Assembly (NCBI GenBank): GCA_021741795.1
Contig: JAIOXC010000034.1
Coordinates: forward strand, 1 to 11,902
DNA from: Ilumatobacteraceae bacterium
GTDB lineage: Bacteria > Actinomycetota > Acidimicrobiia > Acidimicrobiales > Ilumatobacteraceae
Length of the DNA: 11,902 bases
Reading direction: 5' to 3'
Each line of letters opens with the position of its first letter. Position 1 is the stretch's first letter. Shown piece by piece: positions 6,523 to 11,902 of this stretch. A program made the translations under genes and the position numbers. The notes beneath the pieces were generated by a model. The model worked only from the letters and a program-made list of their open reading frames with translations, was not told the DNA's origin and made no database searches.

Positions 6523-7362
6523 ATGCGATCTGGCTTTGTATCTTTTGTTGGTCGACCAAATGTTGGCAAGTCCACGTTGCTCAACGCAATCTGTGGCAAG
6601 AAGGTCAGCATTGTTTCTGACAAACCACAAACCACTCGCAACAGAATTCGCGGTGTGCTTACAACCGCCGAAACTCAATTGATCTTTGTCGACACTCCAG
6701 GAATCCACAAGGCGGTGAGTGCACTCGGCGAACGCGTGAATGCAACCGCAATAGAGTCAACAAAAGATGTTGATGTTGTTTGTCTGGTTATCGATGCCAC
6801 GCAGACATTTGGCACTGGCGACAAGTATGTGAGCAACCACATCGATATGTCCAAAGCAGTTGTGATCCTGAACAAGATTGACAGGGCTGAGCCCGCCAAG
6901 ATTCTGAAGCAGTTGCAGGCTCTCTCATCGCTCGGTGCGGCAGAGTACTTTCCGATTAGCGCAAAAACCGGTGACGGAGTTGCAGAACTCACTGCGTATT
7001 TAGCGACGCGTATGCCAGAAGGCGAATTGTTATATCCGGCCGAGATGATTACCGAGACACCGGACAGCGTGTGGATAGCCGAGTTGGTGCGCGAACAATT
7101 GCTTGAAAATACGCATGAAGAATTGCCGTACTCGATCGCTACTCGCGTGACCGAATATGAACCACCAAGAATTCGTTGTGAGATTGTTGTTGAACGCGAA
7201 AGTCAAAAGGGAATGGTCATTGGCAAAAATGGTGCAATGCTCAAAATTGTTGGAACCAATGTGCGTCGGCAATTGCCGAGCGGAACGTTTTTGGAACTTG
7301 CAGTTGTGGTTGACAAAAATTGGCAGCAGCGCCCAGAGCGCGTAGAGCGTTTGGGCTACTAA
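6523..7362 (+). CDS. era: GTPase Era
   Basis: Era is an essential GTPase that binds 16S rRNA and helps mature the 30S subunit. The 279 residues cover the whole family. G1 is GRPNVGKS (10-17), G2 lies in KPQTTRNRIRG (34-44), G3 is DTPG (57-60), G4 is NKID (117-120) and G5 is SAK (146-148). The C-terminal KH RNA-binding domain has the loop VIGKNGAMLK (233-242) and ends with the family's RPERVERLGY-like tail. The ATG at 6523 is the only sensible start because an in-frame TAA lies at 6517-6519. The gene sits alone between a divergent membrane-protein gene and a convergent lipoprotein gene; its frequent partners ybeY and recO are not in the window. The stop is 5 bp from the opposing stop. Confidence 0.97.
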   Translation: MRSGFVSFVGRPNVGKSTLLNAICGKKVSIVSDKPQTTRNRIRGVLTTAETQLIFVDTPGIHKAVSALGERVNATAIESTKDVDVVCLVIDATQTFGTGDKYVSNHIDMSKAVVILNKIDRAEPAKILKQLQALSSLGAAEYFPISAKTGDGVAELTAYLATRMPEGELLYPAEMITETPDSVWIAELVREQLLENTHEELPYSIATRVTEYEPPRIRCEIVVERESQKGMVIGKNGAMLKIVGTNVRRQLPSGTFLELAVVVDKNWQQRPERVERLGY

Positions 7363-7367
7363 TTCGG

Positions 7368-8009
7368 CTACTGCTGATTGATGAGAGACGAGTAGTCGTC
7401 GAAGGTAACAGCAACGCCACTTGCAACAGAGTCTCCACGGCCGCGTGGAACCGAAATGAGTTTGCCATCAACGCTAAAGAGCACCTGGCCTACGCCGGGT
7501 CGGCTCGTCAATGTCAAAACAATCTGGGCTATCGCAAGTTTTTGGTCGAGACCCGATAGAGAATCGAGAAAAACACGTGTGGCATCTACTTGGGCTACAC
7601 CACGGATGACGTCAACACTCGCAACGAATGTCGTTGGGAGGGCTGTTCGAAGACCAACAAACTCCGGGCTTGTGCTCGGTCCTTCAACTAATGAAGAAAG
7701 TGCCTGCGAGGGATTGGCTGGGCTTGCGACATTGCGTTGCACTTTGATGATCCTTGAGTTGGAAATAAAAAAGAGATCAATTGGTTCAGAAACTGCGACT
7801 GCAACGGAGTCAGTGCTCATGGGGTCAGAAACCGTTGTCGTTGTTTGCGGCAGTGTTGTCTGTGGAGCGTTCAACCCGAATGGAACATCTTCTGAAGCAA
7901 CAGGCTGATACGAACCGCTGCTTGGTACAGCACAGGAAGAAAGAACCACCAACAGCAGCATTGAGCGACCGAGCGATGTGGTCGATGTGGTCGTTGAATA
8001 CATTCTCAC
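7368..8009 (-). CDS. GerMN-domain lipoprotein, short LpqB-like
   Basis: This is a predicted envelope lipoprotein. The 213 residues start with a signal segment (MLLLVVLSSC, lipobox L-S-S-C, acylated Cys at 26). A Ser/Thr-rich linker (about 30-70) follows, then a GerMN-type domain (about 77-190) with VDVIRGVAQVDATRVF and AIAQIVLTLTSRPGVGQVLFSVDG. In the MtrA-MtrB-LpqB system LpqB is, as I recall, nearly 600 residues with GerMN plus a beta-propeller; here only GerMN is present. The GTG at 8009 overlaps the kinase stop as GTGA, indicating coupled translation. An in-frame ATG at 8003 is an alternative start that changes little. Its place after a sensor kinase suggests it modulates that kinase or the envelope signal it senses; this is inference by analogy. 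Confidence 0.85.
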   Translation of the reverse strand: MRMYSTTTSTTSLGRSMLLLVVLSSCAVPSSGSYQPVASEDVPFGLNAPQTTLPQTTTTVSDPMSTDSVAVAVSEPIDLFFISNSRIIKVQRNVASPANPSQALSSLVEGPSTSPEFVGLRTALPTTFVASVDVIRGVAQVDATRVFLDSLSGLDQKLAIAQIVLTLTSRPGVGQVLFSVDGKLISVPRGRGDSVASGVAVTFDDYSSLINQQ

Positions 8010-9427
8010 GATGTGACCGTTCGTTTGATAGTGACAACAAACTTCGCCCCACCCGTAGGTGAGTCTTCGACGTGGGCGGTGCCACCGAGGGCGCGTGCAT
8101 GTTCTTGCACGATTGCTAAGCCAAGACCGCTGCCGGTTGAGAGGCGTGCCGCGGTGCCTCGAGCAAAACGCTCGAAAATTCGGCTTCGCTCACTGAGAGC
8201 GATGCCTTGACCAGAGTCTTCAACACTCAGAATGAAGCTATCCATTTGGCTATCGAGTAAAACTCGTGTTGCACCACCGCCATGGTCGCGAGCATTTTCA
8301 AGAAGATTGAGCAGGATCCGCTCGATGCGCCTGCGATCAACCAGCACTGCATCGTCAATCTCAGTTGAGCCTTTTGTCGTCGGCAGCGAATGTGTAAAAA
8401 CAACTTGGTCAAATCCATGTCTTGACATAATGCGCTTGATCAAATCAACAAGGTGCACATTGTCCAGATTGTTTTCGCTTGCACCCGCATCGAGGCGAGA
8501 GAGTTCAAGAAGATCTACAACTGTGCGGTCAAAACGTTTGACCTGTGAAGCAAGGATGTCAATTGCTTCTTTGTTGCGATCAGAAAACTCATCTCGTTTA
8601 GAAACCAAAACATCGACAGCGGCACCAAGTGCGGTTACTGGAGAGCGCAGCTCATGACTCACATCGCTCGCAAAGCGCTGCTCGCGCTCGATTCTTTGTT
8701 GCACGGCATCTGCCATCTCGTTAAATGAAGTAACAAGTCGTTCCAGGTCGGGGTCCTTCTCGGTGTCGAGGCGCGTGTCGAGGCCACCAGTAGCGATGTC
8801 GTTCGCTGCGCCTGTCACTCGCAACAGAGGTCGCAATACGTTTCGACTCGTTGACAACCCCAAAAAGGCAGCAGCAACAGTGATCAGAATGACGCCGATG
8901 AGCAACGTTGTCTGAATTGTTCCTAGGGTTGTTGCAACATCAACAAGTGGGAACGCTTCAAAATACTGCGCATGAATTGATGGAATCGAGACACCAATTG
9001 CTTCGTAAGGACTTGCATTGAATGTGAATCTCTGTCGACCAGTGCCGCCCTGCAGCGTTTTGCTGACTAGATCTTGGGGCAGATTCGATTGTGTGAAACG
9101 CAACGGCTCTTGTGCATAAAAATATTCGCTGTCTGTGTCGCTGGCGTCAAGATGCAAAACCGCATAACCGCCGCGCTCACTACGAATGTTTGCTATCAGT
9201 TGGTCTACATCGGCAGGGTTTTCGGCATAGAGCGTTCGCACAAGTTGCGCATTGTTGAATGCTTGGCGTTTGGCAACTTCGCTTCGCTGACTGAGCAGAT
9301 ATGAACGGGTACTTGCATACGTCACGACGCTGAGTGCGAGGGCTGCTGCGAATGCTCCGAGGCTGAAGAACAAGACCATTCGACCGCGAAGTCCAAACAG
9401 ATTTGGAAAGCGTCGAGCCTCATTCAT
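8006..9427 (-). CDS. Membrane sensor histidine kinase, MtrB-like
   Basis: This two-component sensor has 473 residues. TM1 is at about 16-38, an extracytoplasmic sensing region at about 40-168, TM2 at about 170-190 and a HAMP linker at about 192-245. The HisKA box FASDVSHELRSPVTAL puts the phosphorylated residue at H258. In the ATPase domain are the N box NLLENARDHGGG (374-385), G1 DSGQGI (404-409), the F box RIFERFARG (416-424) and G2 GSGLGLAIV (432-440). All catalytic motifs look intact. The ATG at 9427 is followed by a basic, short N-terminus typical before TM1. It forms an operon with the GerMN lipoprotein and is divergent from a response regulator that is its likely partner. With a GerMN protein downstream, MtrB is the closest analogue, but orthology is not proven. 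Confidence 0.92.
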   Translation of the reverse strand: MNEARRFPNLFGLRGRMVLFFSLGAFAAALALSVVTYASTRSYLLSQRSEVAKRQAFNNAQLVRTLYAENPADVDQLIANIRSERGGYAVLHLDASDTDSEYFYAQEPLRFTQSNLPQDLVSKTLQGGTGRQRFTFNASPYEAIGVSIPSIHAQYFEAFPLVDVATTLGTIQTTLLIGVILITVAAAFLGLSTSRNVLRPLLRVTGAANDIATGGLDTRLDTEKDPDLERLVTSFNEMADAVQQRIEREQRFASDVSHELRSPVTALGAAVDVLVSKRDEFSDRNKEAIDILASQVKRFDRTVVDLLELSRLDAGASENNLDNVHLVDLIKRIMSRHGFDQVVFTHSLPTTKGSTEIDDAVLVDRRRIERILLNLLENARDHGGGATRVLLDSQMDSFILSVEDSGQGIALSERSRIFERFARGTAARLSTGSGLGLAIVQEHARALGGTAHVEDSPTGGAKFVVTIKRTVTS

Positions 9428-9433
9428 GCTCTA

Positions 9434-9439
9434 AGCATG
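9434..9439 (-). promoter_or_regulatory. Candidate -10 box of the kinase-lipoprotein operon
   Basis: On the minus strand CATGCT (9439-9434) ends 6 nt before the kinase ATG. TTCGGA (9462-9457) lies 17 bp further upstream as a weak -35 and overlaps the left arm of the palindrome. The bases just upstream are pyrimidine-rich, so no ribosome-binding site exists on this strand. Confidence 0.35.
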
Positions 9440-9458
9440 GCAGGAAGGAGGGGAGATC

Positions 9459-9502
9459 CGAACCGGTGAGGATCAAGGGGGAGCATGATCTCCACCGGTT
9501 CG
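9459..9502. repeat. Long interrupted palindrome between kinase and regulator genes
   Basis: Arms 9459-9475 and 9486-9502 pair at 15 of 17 positions by Watson-Crick rules plus one G-T. The outer 10 bp, CGAACCGGTG with CACCGGTTCG, are perfect; a mismatch, the G-T and 5 more pairs follow, around a 10-base purine-rich centre. Each arm holds the self-complementary ACCGGT (9462-9467 and 9494-9499), 32 bp apart, about three helical turns. If both flanking genes are leaderless, neither mRNA contains this structure, so a DNA operator is more likely than an RNA element. Its left arm overlaps the weak -35 of the kinase gene. Which protein binds is unknown. Confidence 0.6.
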
Positions 9503-9581
9503 ATGGCTCTATTGTTGCGGAGCGATTTGACTACTACGCACGGATTTTGTGCGTTTTTGGTAACAATTTCCTTGCTTCAGG

Positions 9582-9587
9582 CAGACT
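9582..9587 (+). promoter_or_regulatory. Candidate -10 box of the response-regulator gene
   Basis: CAGACT ends 6 nt before the ATG at 9594. TTGGTA (9557-9562) is a possible -35 with a long 19-bp spacer. No Shine-Dalgarno sequence precedes the start. Confidence 0.33.
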
Positions 9588-9593
9588 GCTTGC

Positions 9594-10289
9594 ATGCATT
9601 CGCTGCTTTTTATTGAGGACGACACAGCGATCAGAACTGCCCTGCGTCTAGCCCTTGAAGACGAGGGTTACACGGTTCGTGAAGCCAAGGACGGGGCAGA
9701 AGGACTTGCAAAGTTTGCCGAGACAACTCCAGATCTTGTATTGCTCGATCTTCGGCTTCCTGACATCTCGGGTTTTGAAGTATGCCGTCAATTGCGTCAG
9801 CACTCAATTGTGCCGATCATCATGGTTACGGCACAGACAGATACACACGATCTCGTGGCCGGTCTCGAGGCAGGTGCAGATGATTATGTTACGAAACCAG
9901 TCGTTGCAAAAGAATTGGCAGCCAGGATCCGCGCAGCATTGCGACGAACTCATTTAGTAGAACCAACATCGGTTGTTAGTGCGGCTCTTGTTTCTCGCTT
10001 CGGTGATGTTGAACTTGATCGGCAACTCAGTGTTGTGTCGAAAAACGGAATTGAATTGAGCTTGACTAAAACTGAATTTAATTTGCTGTGTGAATTTGCA
10101 GACCATCCAGGAATGGTGATGTCACGAGATCAATTGCTTGAGCGAGTGTGGGGATACGAGTATCTTGGCGACTCGCGATTGGTTGATGCTCATATTCGTC
10201 GCTTGCGAGTAAAAATTGAAGATCAGCCGATGAACCCGTTAATCATTCAGACCGTTCATGGCATGGGATACAAACTGGTTGCCAGGTGA
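9594..10289 (+). CDS. OmpR-family response regulator, MtrA-like
   Basis: This is a 231-residue DNA-binding response regulator. The receiver domain has the acidic pair D9/D10, phospho-acceptor D52 (LLDLRLP), T79 and K101 (YVTKP), all intact. A short linker (about 119-135) leads to the winged helix (about 136-230), with LSLTKTEFNLLCEFADHPG, SRDQLLERVWGY, a recognition-helix block DSRLVDAHIRRLRVKI and the wing end VHGMGYKLVAR. The MtrA/AfsQ1/RegX3 branch is the nearest match by eye. It is divergent from a sensor kinase with a GerMN lipoprotein, so those three probably form one system. MHSLLFIEDD begins exactly where the receiver domain should. The stop is 2 bp from the opposing helicase stop. 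Confidence 0.93.
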   Translation: MHSLLFIEDDTAIRTALRLALEDEGYTVREAKDGAEGLAKFAETTPDLVLLDLRLPDISGFEVCRQLRQHSIVPIIMVTAQTDTHDLVAGLEAGADDYVTKPVVAKELAARIRAALRRTHLVEPTSVVSAALVSRFGDVELDRQLSVVSKNGIELSLTKTEFNLLCEFADHPGMVMSRDQLLERVWGYEYLGDSRLVDAHIRRLRVKIEDQPMNPLIIQTVHGMGYKLVAR

Positions 10290-10291
10290 GA

Positions 10292-10309
10292 TTACGTAAG
10301 ACTACGTAA
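10292..10309. repeat. 6-bp inverted repeat at the regulator/helicase junction
   Basis: TTACGT (10292-10297) and ACGTAA (10304-10309) pair around a 6-base loop, starting 3 bases after the regulator stop and including the helicase TAA stop. The same bases also form a direct repeat of TACGTAAGA (10293-10301 and 10303-10311). No T-tract follows. It may be a weak tail-less terminator or chance. Confidence 0.2.
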
Positions 10310-11902
10310 GAAAGCTTCAGCCTCTTCCAGATCTACAGTGCGTGGCATCGGTGGAAGTGTGGCGACAAGCGTTTTGCCGTAACCCTTGGTTGCAAGTCTC
10401 GGGTCGAGGATGGCAACAACTCCGCGATCTGTTTGTGATCGAATAAGTCGTCCTGCAGCTTGTGCAAGCTGTGTTGCCGCGAGCGGGATATCGATCTCGT
10501 TGAAGTAGTAGCGACCAATTACATCTCGTCTTGCACTTAAGAGTGGTTCGTCTGGTCTCGGAAATGGAATCTTGTCAATAATGACCAGGCTTAACGTGCG
10601 ACCTGGAACATCGACACCTTGGAAAAATCCGGCAGTTGCAAAAAGGCATGTCGATTCATCTTGAGCAAATGCGTTGATGAGAGCCATCTTTGGCAGATCA
10701 TCTTGGCGAAGTATCAAAAATGGCAGTCGCTTTGCCATTTCGTCGGCGGCTAGATGCATTGCGCGATAGGTGGTGAAGAGGGCGAGTGTTCTGCCACCAG
10801 CAGCGTTGATCAAGCGTTCAATTTCATCGTGTACGGCATTATCGCGTAATGGATTGCTGGGCTCTGGTAGTTGCTTTGCGCAGTAGAGCAAACTTTGGTC
10901 GTAGTCAAACGGACTTCCAACATCTATGACATCTACGGAATCCTCAGTGAGCCCGATGCGGTTGGGAAGTGAAAGTGGAATAGTGGCGCTCGTAAGAATT
11001 GCTGTGCGTTGATTCCAAACATTTTCAATCAGTGATGGACCAACGTCAAGTGGCGCAATCTCAAGTACTGGTCGGTCTTTTGAACCGCTGACGAAAGCAA
11101 CACGACCTTTAAGTGCCATCAGGGAAATATCGATTGATTCAATGAGTCGAGTAGACAAGGTTTGAGCACGCAGAGCCCTCTGCTTTGCCGATTCGTCTTT
11201 GCTGCTGATGCCGCGCAGCATCTCAAGAGCAGAGTCAACCTTGAGTCGCAACGTGATTAGCGCATTTTGGATGTCGTCTGGAAGCGGCATCGATAGTCGT
11301 TTGTCGACAAAAGGAGATAATTGAGCATGTAGATCATTGGCAATCTGGTTGAGCGAGCCGCTCATAGCGTCATCGCGAATAATCGCGCGTATCGAGGCCG
11401 AGACCGCATTGACGCGGCCAGGACCAATTTCGGTACTCACCGATGCGCTGATGACATCTTCGAGTTGATGCGCCTCGTCGAAAACCACTACTTCGTGCTC
11501 TGGCAGCAACGCTCCACCTGTTGCGATATGCAATCCGTAGATATGTGTATTGACAACAATGACGTCTGCAGCAGCAGCCCTGTCACGAGCACGTTCGGCA
11601 AAGCATCGTGCACCGGCAGGACATCGCTGTGCACCCGGACATTCGTCGCTGCCCACACTGACCATGCGCCACGCCTGATCGCTTGGACTCCACGACAAGT
11701 CGCCTTGATCGCCAGTGTCTGTTTGTGTGGCCCACTCGCTGAGTTTCGCTATCTCTTTTGTGACTTTGGCGGGAGTGGTTTCAAGATCGAGTTTCGTGTG
11801 CTTTGGAGAAACGATCTCGTCGACTCGTTGAACGCAGATGTAATTGCTGCGACCCTTCAGCACTGCCCACGAGATGTGGCGGTTCAGTTCCTGGCCCAAA
11901 AC
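10292..11902 (-). CDS. DinG/XPD-type iron-sulphur DNA helicase (5' part outside the window)
   Basis: This is a superfamily 2 ATP-dependent 5'-3' DNA helicase of the DinG/YoaA group, linked to replication and repair. The frame is open to the window edge, so the start and the Walker A domain are missing; 536 residues remain. Four cysteines (visible residues 23, 88, 94 and 100: NYICVQRV, then DECPGAQRCPAGARC) match the 4Fe-4S site of XPD-like helicases. The DEAH box follows (VVVFDEAH, at 11479-11468). The second motor domain has ALFTTYRAM (motif IV region), FFQGVDVPG (motif V) and QAAGRLIRS (motif VI), with the typical IDKIPFPRPDEPL between the last two. There is no sign of a 3'-5' exonuclease domain in the visible part. 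The TTG at 11899 is not a real start. It faces the response regulator tail to tail, 2 bp apart. Confidence 0.93.
   Translation of the reverse strand, partial: VLGQELNRHISWAVLKGRSNYICVQRVDEIVSPKHTKLDLETTPAKVTKEIAKLSEWATQTDTGDQGDLSWSPSDQAWRMVSVGSDECPGAQRCPAGARCFAERARDRAAAADVIVVNTHIYGLHIATGGALLPEHEVVVFDEAHQLEDVISASVSTEIGPGRVNAVSASIRAIIRDDAMSGSLNQIANDLHAQLSPFVDKRLSMPLPDDIQNALITLRLKVDSALEMLRGISSKDESAKQRALRAQTLSTRLIESIDISLMALKGRVAFVSGSKDRPVLEIAPLDVGPSLIENVWNQRTAILTSATIPLSLPNRIGLTEDSVDVIDVGSPFDYDQSLLYCAKQLPEPSNPLRDNAVHDEIERLINAAGGRTLALFTTYRAMHLAADEMAKRLPFLILRQDDLPKMALINAFAQDESTCLFATAGFFQGVDVPGRTLSLVIIDKIPFPRPDEPLLSARRDVIGRYYFNEIDIPLAATQLAQAAGRLIRSQTDRGVVAILDPRLATKGYGKTLVATLPPMPRTVDLEEAEAFLRSLT

Noticed and set aside
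7353..7372. Direct repeat of GGCTACT across the era/lipoprotein junction
   Set aside because: Seven bases, two copies, both within coding ends; likely chance.
7456..7908. 150-codon open frame on the + strand
   Set aside because: It is antisense to the GerMN lipoprotein, whose lipobox and domain are clear.
8232..8657. 141-codon open frame on the + strand
   Set aside because: It is antisense to the catalytic part of the kinase and is a Ser/Arg-rich shadow.
9442..9455. Strong Shine-Dalgarno-like purine tract (AGGAAGGAGGGGAG) on the + strand
   Set aside because: No start codon with a credible frame lies 5-10 nt downstream. The nearest GTG frame (9466-9651) has no protein-like features and runs into the regulator.
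9485..9616. 43-codon reading frame starting in the palindrome centre, with a GGGGGA stretch just before its ATG
   Set aside because: The SD-to-start spacing is very short, the peptide has no recognisable character, and the likely regulator start point lies downstream. It overlaps the regulator by 23 bp.

Overview
This is a compact, almost fully coding stretch of what looks like an actinobacterial chromosome. By my rough reading about half the bases are G+C, low for the phylum. The pointers are an F420-type luciferase-like oxidoreductase, a MaoC hydratase close to mycobacterial Rv0130 (as I recall that sequence), an MtrAB/LpqB-like signalling set, the classical menaquinone pathway, and starts that look leaderless. 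An Acidimicrobiia-type freshwater or marine lineage would fit, but that placement is inference. There is no tRNA, rRNA, insertion sequence, phage gene or CRISPR array, and no gene-free stretch reaches 300 bases; the longest gap is 166 bases.

Layout. Bases 1-3289 carry menaquinone genes: the 3' part of menD (+) runs tail to tail into menF (-), which follows menG/ubiE (-). From 3354, a divergent two-gene operon (+) encodes an acyl-CoA dehydrogenase and an F420-type oxidoreductase. It meets head-on a MaoC-like hydratase gene (-), which lies just downstream of a gene for a small four-helix membrane protein (-). The GTPase gene era (+) is divergent from that membrane-protein gene. Era converges on a histidine kinase plus GerMN-lipoprotein operon (-). 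The partner OmpR-family response regulator is transcribed away (+) from a 166-base shared control region. The window closes with the C-terminal two thirds or so of a DinG/XPD-type iron-sulphur helicase (-).

How the parts work together. MenF makes isochorismate, MenD uses it to make SEPHCHC, and MenG methylates demethylmenaquinone at the end of the pathway. The dehydrogenase and hydratase carry out two successive steps typical of acyl-CoA beta-oxidation; the F420 enzyme between them has an unknown substrate. The kinase, regulator and lipoprotein resemble the cell-envelope MtrA-MtrB-LpqB system, but the operon is split and the lipoprotein is short.

The most interesting signals are regulatory. 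All seven genes that do not overlap or nearly abut an upstream start-coupled partner have a [C/T]ANNNT box exactly 6 or 7 nt before the start codon and no Shine-Dalgarno sequence, which is the layout of leaderless transcription. menG and era even share the 10-mer TCGTAGCCTG at the same distance. A long interrupted palindrome containing two ACCGGT sites 32 bp apart lies between the kinase and regulator genes. All four convergent gene pairs overlap or are separated by 0-5 bp, and the menD/menF junction has a perfect 9-bp hairpin inside coding sequence. I see no clearly new defence or mobile system here.
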